A stretch of 64,000 nucleotides of DNA from Galaxea fascicularis (taxonomy: Eukaryota > Cnidaria > Anthozoa > Scleractinia > Euphylliidae): the NCBI GenBank assembly GCA_948470475.1, contig OX419346.1, positions 2,249,731 to 2,313,730 on the forward strand, given 5' to 3'. Of this stretch, positions 49,371-59,904 are shown one piece after another; positions within the stretch are counted from its first letter, which is position 1, and each line of letters opens with the position of its first letter. The position numbers were made by a program, and so were the translations under genes. Below the pieces are notes generated by a model. It worked only from the letters and a program-made list of their open reading frames with translations, made no database searches and had not been told where the DNA came from.

Positions 49371-51841
49371 AGTACTGGAAGAAAAGGTGTCAGATTTCCG
49401 CGGCAAATGCACTGATCAATATGAGCTTTCATTTAAAAATCATGGAATAGAGAGTCACACTTTGGTGCCCATAGCGATAATAATATTGTCAAACCCCGTG
49501 ATAACAAAGCCGGGTTATCAACGTCTCTGGCCTTATTCCACCGCGTTCAGTGCAGTGAAAAATCTAAGCTGATTTTATTCAAGCCATTCATAATGGTATT
49601 CTTTACACCAGAGGAAAATTGAACTTAGGAATGTTTCAAGTCAAGTAAATTTTTGATACTTCAAGTAAATGTTTCTGACTTAACGATGTACACACAAGTG
49701 ATGTTTTTTACTTCAAAGATAACTTAAGTTTATTTTCCCAGGTCGTTAATTAAGAAAGACTGACATGCTTCTCCCGCCTCAAAGCTCAAGAAACCGCAAG
49801 TTGACGAAGTCGGTTGTAAGGATGGTTTTCAAGTCACTTAAAACTTTCTTGAATCGTCTCAACTTTCCGACTTTAATGAGATGCAAAGTAAAGTGATCAT
49901 GACTTGAGATTTTACTTAGACCTTCACACACATATTTTGGTGAAAACTTAGCAGCTCTTAAGTCTTACCTAACAGCCTAGTGTAAAGACTACCAATGATT
50001 TAAGTGACCACTACAGTTAAGAATATACATCGGTAGTGTGATGAAAATGATGGTAAGTCTTCTATATTTGTCATTTCCGGTGTACTGAGCCAAAGTAAAA
50101 CAGGTACATTGTGTCAAAATTGCGCGCCCTTGGAAAACCACTTCCAATTATCTCACAGTGACCGGATTCCTCGCCCTGGCTGTGGGGTCGAAGAATGATA
50201 ACATCCCTTAATGTTTCATTAAAAAGATAAGGATTTTGGTTTCAAGAGGGATATCTCTAACAACCAACGTAATGCATTTTTAATCACTTGTATAATTTTA
50301 TTTGCTTGCGCATTGCCACCAACACTGAGAGCATGCAGCGACACTCACAATATCCCACTTTTCAGTGATCGTCTCGTTTGGCACCATCCGGGAAAATTAA
50401 ATCAACATACTTCATCTTGGTTGATCAATTCCTTGATTCTCGTCATTAGGTTTAGCCATATTGGGAGGAGAACTCAGGATACCGATCAACCAACCGGTAG
50501 ATATTATATACTTTTGGGGATACAATAATAATATTACAGACTACATGTAATACTTGCTTCACATGGCCTGTGAATTCATAGAAATTTGAAACGCCATCAA
50601 AAAGTAAAAGACGCTTAGTTACACCCAGCTTCAAATGCCCAGTCTCCTGGACTTTTCGCTTACTTTCGCACCATCCTGAACTGATTGCGGCTTGTACGAG
50701 AAAGAGAACTCTCTCCGGCTGAACTAAGACCATTTGACATAAATGCAGGGCCGTAACTAACAGGGGGTAGGTATGAGGGAGCAGCAGGCTCCCTGCAGCA
50801 GCTTAACCAGGCAAGTAGATTCTGTGGCTAAAGGATTTTGATTAGTCAAAGGATTTGCAACTGTCAGCACAAAAATGTTGTAAGCACTGCAACGAAAAAC
50901 ACCTACCTTTTCACACTTGTTCGAGGTTGATTTTCGAAGACCGTATCTTATATCAAGTGCTGAAAATAGAGTTTTGGACGCTTACGGCCCCGGAATGAGA
51001 GTGGGTAGAGTAACTGGAGAAATTTGTTCGAAAGAATTTCATTGTTGCTTTTCCTCACCCCCTTCCGTATAGTTTATTAGTCACAAGATCATGTCTTCAA
51101 TCAGGAGAACGACTTTACAAGAAGACTAGCACCAGTCTCCAGATAGTGCTCGCCTTTTTGGGCCAAGGCCGAAAAAATCGAGTTTTATAGTCGGTAGTCC
51201 ATGCTTTGATCCTAATTTTACCCAGAATCGCGACCAACTTTCATTATAATCTTATGCAAACTATTTCCAACCCACCCCTCCCCTAATCACTTGTTGCTAA
51301 CTTTAAAAATCACGACCTTTTAAATCTTTCAAAGCGTTCATTAACAGCTGTCAAAAATGTTTTTACGGGAAGTTGAGATAGGATTCTTCATGTTCAGTTC
51401 ACACACTTGAATCTCTCTATAAACTCACCGACCGTAAAATTGAATTTTCCCAATTAATTAAACGACCCGCAATTCCATTTTGTGTTTATTTATCATTGTA
51501 TTTACGTATGGACCCCTGATGAGTTTTCTAATATGCGCCATATGATTCTAATTTTTCAATAGAAGCTGCGTGATTTTCGCAGCCGATCCCTGCATGTTAT
51601 TACAATTATTTCTTCTTGATCCACTGCCGCTTGAACAAGTGTATAAGCAAATGTTAACATACATTACAAACACGTGTTTGTCCCCTGATTTTTATCTTCA
51701 AATATACAGTTTTGAAATGATTTTCAGCGGTTTAAAAAGTGCGATGATTAAGACCTTAAGGAATTTGTTGTGACGAATTTAGGCGGGGTAAGGAAGCAAA
51801 AGACTCATAACGCATATATTTAACGACAATCAACTATTTGC

Positions 51842-53140
51842 ATGATGGCTCTTAACAGAAGTAACATCACCGGAGGACAAAGTCAAACGTTTTACTTCGA
51901 AAGTATCGATTTCAAAATTGCAAAAATAACCTTTTACGCTGCAATCTTTATTCTAAGTTGCATAGGGAACAGTTTTGTGGCTATTGTCATCATTGGAGCC
52001 AAGGATATGAGGACGCCATCGAACTTTCTCATCCTAAACCTCGCTTTGTGCGATTTTGTAACACCAGCGCTTGGAATTCCACTTGATCTTGCATTGGAGG
52101 AGAGCAATTACATTTGGCCTTTTGAAAGGGGCTTCTGCAAGGTCTTATGGCCGTTCGAAACGGCGGTCTCAATATCTTCGTCTTTAAGCCTCGCAGTTAT
52201 AAGTTTAGAAAGGTTCAGAGCTTTGTCAAATCCATTTGCGGGTCGGATCTCTTCTTGTCATGTTCTCCTTTTTATACTGACAATTCACATTCTTTCAACA
52301 GCGTTGTGCATTCCTTATTACCTGGCTTTAAACTACAACGATTTTGAAAGATCATGCAAAGAACGTTGGACAAGTGTGGGCTTCAGGCAAGCTTACACTA
52401 TTGTGCTGTGTCTATTTGAGTACATTTTGCCTTTGATAACTATGTCTGTGGCATACATGCTTATTTATCGAAGCCTGCGCTCAAATCTGCAAAGGCTTAT
52501 TTCCAGGGAGTCAACTCACAGAAGACCTCGTAATGCCAGTGAAATGCCTGAATCGTCAATATTAACCAAGGATAGTGTGGAATGCAAAAGAAAGGAACAG
52601 AATATTCACTTGGCAAGGATGTTTGTCATTGTAGTCGTGGTATTTGCAATCAGCATGTTTCCTAATCAAGTTCTTTGGATGTGGCTAGACTTTGGAAATG
52701 GAAAGAATCACAAACGTTTTCTTTACATCTCCGTCGCGTGCCGGCTCTGCACATACGCCAACAGTGTTTTAAATCCGTTTATTTATGCTTTAAAGAGCAA
52801 AGAATTCAGATCTGGCTTTGCTAGAATTGGGCGCGCAGGTGTGCGGCCTTTGAGAAAGATAAGCAGTGAAACTAGACGATTTGTGCGCAAAGTTAGTCGG
52901 AACCTTTCGGAAAATCAGCGGACAGGTCCACCGCAAAATTCCACGCAGCTCGTGCCACCTGCTGGAAACGACCAAGCTGAAGAGCTGCACGGAAAGGTAA
53001 TTCACAAGTTTGAAGTTTGCACGTATGTCAAGGATCAGAGAACTAAACCAATTATATTTAATGATGGCTTCAACATTTCAATCTCAAAGACGCTCTTGTG
53101 TTCAAGTCTGCTCAATGAACTGCGAGAAACCGATTGCTAA
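51842..53140 (+). CDS. Class A (rhodopsin-like) G-protein-coupled receptor, copy 3
   Basis: A single-exon gene for a 432-residue receptor. Two ATGs are adjacent; the second (51,845) has the better context (A at -3, G at +4), so the protein may start MALNRSN. Sequons lie at N5 and N8. Visible marks: GN in helix 1 (42-43), LNLALCD with D71, C99 before helix 3 (the usual WxFG reads WPFE), C172 in loop 2, ERF (123-125) in place of DRY, and NPFIY (311-315). Approximate helices are 29-52, 61-83, 97-122, 139-162, 184-210, 257-282 and 295-317. Helix 6 reads FAISMFPNQVLWMW, with M272 at the toggle position. The tail shares FRSGFARIGR and PLRKISSETR with copies 2 and 4 and ends LRETDC, exactly like copy 2. 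ATTAAA at 53,264 and 53,275 could be polyadenylation signals. It is divergent in orientation to copy 2. Ligand unknown. Confidence 0.95.
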   Translation: MMALNRSNITGGQSQTFYFESIDFKIAKITFYAAIFILSCIGNSFVAIVIIGAKDMRTPSNFLILNLALCDFVTPALGIPLDLALEESNYIWPFERGFCKVLWPFETAVSISSSLSLAVISLERFRALSNPFAGRISSCHVLLFILTIHILSTALCIPYYLALNYNDFERSCKERWTSVGFRQAYTIVLCLFEYILPLITMSVAYMLIYRSLRSNLQRLISRESTHRRPRNASEMPESSILTKDSVECKRKEQNIHLARMFVIVVVVFAISMFPNQVLWMWLDFGNGKNHKRFLYISVACRLCTYANSVLNPFIYALKSKEFRSGFARIGRAGVRPLRKISSETRRFVRKVSRNLSENQRTGPPQNSTQLVPPAGNDQAEELHGKVIHKFEVCTYVKDQRTKPIIFNDGFNISISKTLLCSSLLNELRETDC

Positions 53141-54469
53141 ACATTGATGAATTGCTGATAACTCGTAGTATCAGCAGAGACCTGTAAGTCTGATAGAGCT
53201 GAGGCACTGCCACTCAGGCCTATCGTTGACACTCGATTTAAAGATGATGTTTCCTTTCGGTCGATTAAATGACCATTAAATGGACAGCATTTTCTTTCAA
53301 CATGTCGCTCAACATGGCTGCATTGCGATTTGTGATTGATTCAGATTATGGGTTTCCTCACTTCCACATGCAATCGGATTTTCAACTGAAAGAAAGTTCC
53401 TGTCTTTGTATTAGGAAGCGCGCGAATGAAGCATATGCACTAATAAGGAGTCACCGTATGTAATCTTCAGAATACGATGTAAAAGGATGTAATTGCAAGG
53501 CAAACTGATTCCACCCAGATCATCACACCTGCTAAAAACCATCCAGCTGTTTTGGACTGAAAAGTAGTTCACAAGACGTATGACGTATGACGCCGGCATA
53601 TGTCCATCAACCCTTCAATCCCAGAGAAATTATAAATTATAGAGGAGTTGAAATCTTCGTTGCGGAGGCTTATTTTGTCCGTTGACATAGTTAAATTTTG
53701 CAATTGCTTGCTGTGCATTTGGCCACCCCCTCAAGCCCCGGCCGCAACTAATTTTCAACTTACAGAAAGTAGACACTTCATTTCTGACTTTCAGTTTTCG
53801 CAACATGAAAATCCGTTGCGACCAGGTAAAACTCGTGCAAAGATAATGGGTTTTTAGACCCAACATTAGGGCTGGATACTTTAAGAAGTCAACGTTACTA
53901 TGCAGTTAGCCAATGAAGTTAAGCATAAGCACACGAGTTTTAAACTTTTTAAGATAAAGTAAGAGTAAGAGGTGTTAGAGTTAACGTCAATTTTATCTTG
54001 GTCATTAATTTGAAAAAAAAACTTTCTGCTATCGTTGTTTTTCAAACAAGTCTTCATAAAGTGTACATGGAATCTTATAACTGAAGGATAATCGCAAGGT
54101 TCCTAGGTGGCATCACACAACTCAACAAACGATCACCTTTCTCGACAAGTGGCAGGATAGTAAAACGTCTCTAGTGACACAATAACGTAAACTCTTTTTA
54201 TGGTTTCCGAGATTACCGTTACATAGAAACTGAAAGCCAAACTAAATTCAATTCAGCGTTTTGTAATGACTATGGAACTAATCCGGCAGGGTATATGAGT
54301 GCCTTTTCAAACCGGTTCAGATTTTCTCGTGTTGTCGGGCAACATGCTCCAACCCTTAGGCTGAGTCTGAGTAATGATAGCATCACCATGCTTTTTTAAG
54401 CGTGTGGTATGAACCTTAGCTTGTCATATGTTAAGGATTATTTCAGGACCCCGAAAATAAATAGTGAAA

Positions 54470-54548
54470 TTCATTATTAGATAATTACTGAGGCGAGCAG
54501 CATTATTGGATATAAGGCTGCTCGCCTCAGTAATTATCTATTAATGAA
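54470..54548. repeat. Long hairpin: 32-bp arms, one mismatch, 15-nt loop
   Basis: The arms 54,470-54,501 and 54,517-54,548 pair over 32 bp with a single mismatch. The core GATAATTACTGAGGCGAGC is mirrored by GCTCGCCTCAGTAATTATC. The loop is ATTATTGGATATAAG. The geometry would fit either a palindromic MITE or an RNA hairpin of microRNA-precursor size. No flanking promoter or conservation evidence is available here. Confidence 0.85.
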
Positions 54549-57284
54549 CGTCACGAATTGTTTGATTTATTGTTTTCCACAAAGATAATAAAGGGCGGCG
54601 ACATTCGGTGATATAATTGCAGACAGAAAACAATGGGTTTCGATGACGATCAGTAATTATTTAATCATAATGTACCCTCTCTCTATGGATTGTAGAATTT
54701 ATTTTACCAGAACACTGAAAATGAGATTGGAAACTCCAGTTACTGAACCGTAGAGAGCTATTTTTTAGTTTGCTATTATTTAATTAATTTTATCCTATCA
54801 GTATTTTGGATTGCTCAAATGGGCCCAGAATGTTGAATGCATGTACTTATGAATAGTGCAAAAATAGATTTGGGCAGGTGTGAGTGTTTCTTAACATAAT
54901 CACTCGTCCTCCTGCTCGTGCGCGATTGATTCGTTTCATGCGTTCTCCAAAAATTGCTAAAGATTGTTCAATTCCCGCTGCCTCCTTGGACAAAACTTAG
55001 ACGTTCTTACAAAACCTTTAAAAAATCAGTCTAAGTAGCGACGTAAGGGAGGAAAGATCAGTGTGCAAACTCCTGATCAGTAAAGGTGAGGCATTAGCTC
55101 TTCCTCTGTTGTTAGAATTAGCTCTTTGAGCTTAATTGTACTAACGCACGTAAATACGTATGTTCGGACCAAACTTACAGTCACCTTTCGATCTTTGAGG
55201 GGACAAAAACCAATCTCTACCTTGTCGTGTTTGTAACATGATCTTTAGTTTTTTGTTTCCCAATCGAGACCTCATTTTTTTTTTTTTTCAAAAAACGTCA
55301 CTCTAGGAATCTCTCATTAAGGGGACAGAGAAAGGAAAGAGTCGGTCTCATAGGGGCTCGGACGATCTCACCCTAACCCCACCCTTACTGTCACCCTTAC
55401 TAGTAACTACCGAGTATGAAATAAACATAACATGCTACTCCGATGTCCTCTGATCGCTTAAAGGATTTCCGTTACAACTTGGCTTTCCAAACACGCCATG
55501 TGCCATAACTCGTGGAAAACACGAAAAAGTATCCTAATCCTAATGTCAGTGGGTGTTGGAAGTGTTAAAAGACACTTCGAGCTTGAAATTAATCTAAAGT
55601 ATCGATTCAATTCATGATCACGTTCATCGAATGTATCTATGAGTTTCATCGAATGGACTCGAAAATTCTTTCGACTTTAGCTCTGATCCAAACGAAGTGA
55701 AAGGTACTAAACAGAACCTGTCTGGTGTGTCTGCATAAGGTAATATATTTTGTAACGTTTCGCTAATGACACCGGAGTATGTTCATATGTATGATTCTGT
55801 CAGGACGTACTTTAAGCGTGCTTGTAGGTATGATGAATCCTTAGGAGCTACAAGGCTTTTTAAGATTTTGTAAGTTATGCCAAGAGCCACTCGAAGGCAT
55901 CTCTTTCAACTTTGCTTTTTTGTTTATACACTGCTGTATTTTCTTTACGATGAATGATGTAAATGCTCGCTGTATCCTGCATCATTAAACGAGATGCCCG
56001 TCCCTGATGTTGTGTTTATTAAGATCAGTTACAAAACATTTTATAGTCGTTTCTGGGGGATTAGAGTATAAATGAAGTCTATAAGTGATCATTTTAATTA
56101 AAAGAAACTTAAAAGCTGTGGAGGTTCCCTCTTTTAATTCTCAGTATAACAAAAAGCGCATAGCTATCAGTTAATTCTTTCGAGTAACACACTCAGTTTA
56201 TATTATCAAATGAAGGATGATCGTCGCAGTTGTGATCGCAATTTATGCAATTTATTTCATATACATGTATCATTCACACACTCAGTCTATATTTTGTCAT
56301 CGATGAAATCAGTCTTTTTGTCAATTTATCTCCTTAAATTTGCACACGGATATTTATAGATAATAAAGAGTTCATTGAGTTTTGGACCTGGTAGAGAAAT
56401 TAATGCCCACTCCAGACACTCGAACGTAATCCAGTGTAAAGCCAGGGCTACTCGAGCGATTTTTGAAGGAGGAAATATCATTATTACACCGATGGAGTGG
56501 GTGGTAAAGAAAAAAAAAATAAAATAAAAGAACATGCGAACGATTGTAGTGTCCTCGGTTAAACATTAACTGAATTAAGTTTCAGCGAAGAAGTGCAGCA
56601 AAATTACACTAAGGCTCGGACGTTGTTATTTGCTTTTCGCGATTTGAGAGTGGTATAATCACGATGTCGCGCCAACCAACTGCTGGTAAATTTAGCTTTA
56701 CAAGAAGCATTGAACACAGAGGTTCACAACGCGACATAAAGTCACCAGATTTTGCAGTGAACTGACGCAGAAAAAGGTCATGTGTATATAGTATACTACT
56801 CATTTAAAAAATAAATGAGCAAAATAAAGATGTTCTTAACTGACTCTCAGCCTGGGTTATGTTCTAAGCATGTTCTTAAAATTTGGGTTAATCTCAGCCT
56901 CAACGTCCTTATAAAAAAGGTTCTTATAAAAAAAAACAGTGTATTATAAATAAAGAAAGTGCATATTCGTCAAGAATCATCAGCAGAAAGTAAACCGTGA
57001 AATAGCAGCAAAGCTGAGGGTTTTGTCTAACGGATATTTCAGTTTTCAGTTGTGGGGCCGTAAGTCAGTCAGTCCGACAAACGAGAGTTTGAAAGGCACG
57101 CTGTATTTTCCTTTTCTTGTGGCGTGATCCATCTTACCTGCCGTCGCTCAATTACCTCAAATGGCCTCAACTTTAGTATTGATTTCTTCGCGGTTAACCA
57201 AGGCTAACAAGGATGGTAATTCCCGCCCAGTGGTTAGAGACCAGGCTCACAAACTTTGCCCTTTTGTTTGACTCGTTTGTACAC

Positions 57285-57367
57285 CATTCTCGTCCCCAGA
57301 GCTTCTGTTTTTCCGTTTCTTTTGGTCTCGTGGTCGGAGAAGACGAGTGGCTCTGGAGAAGAGATTG
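57285..57367. repeat. Short foldback (83 bp, imperfect terminal inverted repeats)
   Basis: CATTCTCGTCCCCAGAGC at 57,285-57,302 and GCTCTGGAGAAGAGATTG at 57,350-57,367 are inverted with 15 of 18 positions matching. Between them lies TTTCTTTTGGTCTCGTGGTC. This resembles small foldback repeats known from cnidarian genomes by general appearance, but the identification is tentative. Confidence 0.45.
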
Positions 57368-58548
57368 TCTGTACACCAGCAACAGCTGTCCCAGGCTGCG
57401 TGAAAAAGACTATGGGTGGGGAGGTCATGACAAGTTAGGTGACTATGTACCTCTAGCCTCTATCCCATCCCAATCGATCCGTGAGACCAACTGAAGAATG
57501 TTTGCAAAGTGAGAAGGATCCTGCAAAATGCTTTGTCTTGAAAAAATACTCAAAGAGAATGAACAAAAAACAAATATCATGCAAGCAAATAAAAAGGCAA
57601 GCCTCACTCGTCAGTTTTCTGGGTATTCGTTCCAAAGTGGACAGAACACTACACCGAAGTCCTCCATTAAAACGGACGCTGATATACTGTTGCAAAGTAA
57701 ATTGATTTTGAATAGGGCAGCTTTCAGCAGAACAAAGGTTAAATCATTTCCTTTGGCTTATTTTTTCTTGCGCAGACCTGCGAAATAACAGAGTCAACCA
57801 TGTTTGTGTGAAGGCGGTGCTCTTTAATCTTCACTGACGATTGCGTGTTGATGCTTTAATAATTAGTAGATACTTTAATTTAACGACTTCGTAAACGCCA
57901 CTTTAAGTACTTCCGCCACGAATATCCTGCAGAAGTCACGAACATTCATTAAAAACAGCAAAAAAATAGAAAAAAAAATGAAAATAAAAAACATACCATT
58001 TGATACCACCAGCTCTTAGTTTCTCGTGAGTTGTCTTCTTGGTGGCTTAACCCTTGATCTGTAATCTTATTTATGATTTTTTAAGTCAAGCTCCGGTCAG
58101 CTCTAATAACATTGTTTACCTTTAATTGTGTATATCTATGAATCTTTTTCATAGGACAGAATACAAACCGCATAATATAAATTGTCGTAAAAGATCCGTA
58201 TCGCTTTCAAATACGATAACGCAGAGCTATGACAGCGGAAGCAGAGTTATTGGATTTGGATCACAAAAAGATAGTGTCCGAACACTAATCACAGTGGCTG
58301 GTTCGCGGTTCAGTGAAAGTAAACGTTTCAGTTTGCGACAGACATGGGGGCCGCGTGTGCTAAATTTCACTGCTTCAGTGAAATTAGTGGTCATTGCTTT
58401 TCATGAAGAGTTTCCTGAGGACTGCTGTCCCTAAGTAACATTTTTCATCAGATCAAAGTTTGCGCATCTCGTGGGCTAACAACTAGACCCCTGACAGTGA
58501 CAAGCTTGAACAGGCGTAGACGTGTGGTGCGTCTTTGACGGCTGCAAA

Positions 58549-59904
58549 ATGGTGGTAAACAACACTACAATACTACAAGAAACTACAATCATGGACGTAG
58601 AATACGTGGCGTTTCGTATTGCAAGAATAATAGTGTATGTCTTAATTGTGATTCTAAGCTGTACCGGAAACAGTTTAGTTGCCATTGTGATCGTTAGGGC
58701 GCGAGGAATTCGGGCCTCGTCAAATTTATTGATTTTGAACCTTGCTCTATGCGATTTCATCACTCCAGCGCTCAGTATTCCGTTTGATTTGGCTTTTGAA
58801 GAAAGCAACTACATCTGGTCCTTTGGGGAAGTAATGTGTAAGACATTGTGGCCATTTCAGACTGTATTTGCAACGTCTTCCTCGTTGACTTTAGCGGCTA
58901 TAAGTTTGGACAGATATAGAACTCTCGTTAAACCCTTCACTGGACGTGTTGCCATTAGAAAAATTGTCATGTTCGTGTTGATAATACACGCTTTTTCGAT
59001 CGGCTTGTGTATTCCCTATTTTATTGCGTTGGAGTACAGTGACTCTGATAAATCTTGCGATGAGAGTTGGCCAAGCGTACGACACAGACAAGCTTACACC
59101 ATTGTGCTCTTTCTCTGCCAGTACGCTTTACCTTTGATAACTATGACCATAGCCTATGTTTTAATTTATCACAGCTTGCATTCGAATCTAACCAAGCTTT
59201 TCTCTATCCGGACCCCTAAACATTCAGGCAGCTCTATGTGCAGAACATCGACACTGAACAAGAACAGCATGGAATTTAGACGAAAAGAACAAAACATTCG
59301 CTTAGCAAAGATGTTTGTCATCGTTGTAGTAGTCTTCGCGGTGAGCACGTTTCCCAACCAAATTCTTTGGTTGTGGGTTGACTTTGGAAACGGGGCAGAT
59401 CACAGATATTTCCATTACATTTCCGTGGCTTGTCGAATCTCCACTTACGCAAACAGTGTCCTAAACCCGTTTATTTATGCACTGAAGAGTAGAGAATTTA
59501 GATCTGGCTTTGCAAAGATTGGACGCACAACAGTTATGCAGCCCTTAAGAAAAATAAGCTCCGAGACAAGAAGATTTGTGCGTAAAGTAAGTAGGAACGT
59601 TTTTGACGGTGAACGTCGCACTTCTGACAAGTCGAAGCCTTCACCTATTCGTGTAGACATTTTTGATGACAACTCCGAAACCGCTGGAGCTTCGCCCACA
59701 GAAATGGCGCCCCTGCCAGGAGCAACAACAAGATTTACATTTGAGCGCAAGCCATGTGTTCCTCGTCGAAAATTTTCTTGTTACGAAATTGGTGATGTTA
59801 AACAATTGTGTTTGAAAAGCGACACTCTCAGAGAGACATCAACTGAAAATGGTTCAGCTTTGGAGGTCAGGGTGGCAATGACACCAAAGATCCAAAGTGC
59901 GTGA
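58549..59904 (+). CDS. Class A (rhodopsin-like) G-protein-coupled receptor, copy 4
   Basis: A single-exon gene for a 451-residue receptor. The frame is open nine codons upstream, but that first codon is GTG; the ATG at 58,549 has A at -3 and G at +4 and begins MVVNNTT, with sequons at N4 and N5. Visible marks: GN in helix 1 (40-41), LNLALCD with D69, WSFG and C97, C170 in loop 2, a canonical DRY at 121-123, and NPFIY (306-310). Approximate helices are 27-50, 59-81, 95-120, 136-160, 182-207, 251-277 and 290-312. Helix 6 reads FAVSTFPNQILWLW, with T267 where tryptophan is usual. The tail shares PLRKISSETR and SRN with copy 3; near its end TLRETSTENG aligns with the LRETDC terminus of copies 2 and 3 but runs on for about 20 further residues. 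ATTAAA at 60,119-60,124 is a candidate polyadenylation signal. It is last in the local cluster; ligand unknown. Confidence 0.95.
   Translation: MVVNNTTILQETTIMDVEYVAFRIARIIVYVLIVILSCTGNSLVAIVIVRARGIRASSNLLILNLALCDFITPALSIPFDLAFEESNYIWSFGEVMCKTLWPFQTVFATSSSLTLAAISLDRYRTLVKPFTGRVAIRKIVMFVLIIHAFSIGLCIPYFIALEYSDSDKSCDESWPSVRHRQAYTIVLFLCQYALPLITMTIAYVLIYHSLHSNLTKLFSIRTPKHSGSSMCRTSTLNKNSMEFRRKEQNIRLAKMFVIVVVVFAVSTFPNQILWLWVDFGNGADHRYFHYISVACRISTYANSVLNPFIYALKSREFRSGFAKIGRTTVMQPLRKISSETRRFVRKVSRNVFDGERRTSDKSKPSPIRVDIFDDNSETAGASPTEMAPLPGATTRFTFERKPCVPRRKFSCYEIGDVKQLCLKSDTLRETSTENGSALEVRVAMTPKIQSA

Larger units (their letters stand above)
46603..51841. other. Spacer between the divergent receptor pair (copies 2 and 3)
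   Basis: This 5.2-kb spacer separates receptor copy 2 (leftward) from copy 3 (rightward), so it should contain both promoters. Upstream of copy 2 the frame stays open to 46,854 without an ATG at its far end. Dispersed repeat remnants lie at about 47,186-48,050 and a small inverted-repeat element at 49,218-49,370. A 93-codon minus-strand frame at 50,452-50,733 matches nothing I recognise. Nothing else is identifiable. Confidence 0.55.
53141..58548. other. Spacer between receptor copies 3 and 4
   Basis: This is 5.4 kb of AT-rich sequence. It includes a long hairpin at 54,470-54,548, a T-run near 55,275-55,288, a small foldback at 57,285-57,367 and an A-rich tract near 57,951-57,995. The frames seen here are short, overlap in several registers and mostly begin with non-ATG codons. 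The 102-codon frame at 58,126-58,434, just upstream of receptor copy 4, starts with TTG and has no recognisable domain; it may be 5' untranslated or promoter sequence of that gene. Confidence 0.55.

Noticed and set aside
58126..58434. 102-codon open frame upstream of receptor copy 4
   Set aside because: It begins with TTG and has no domain; more likely the 5' flank of the receptor gene.
58522..58548. Nine-codon N-terminal extension of receptor copy 4
   Set aside because: It starts with GTG; the ATG at 58,549 has good context and matches the paralogues.
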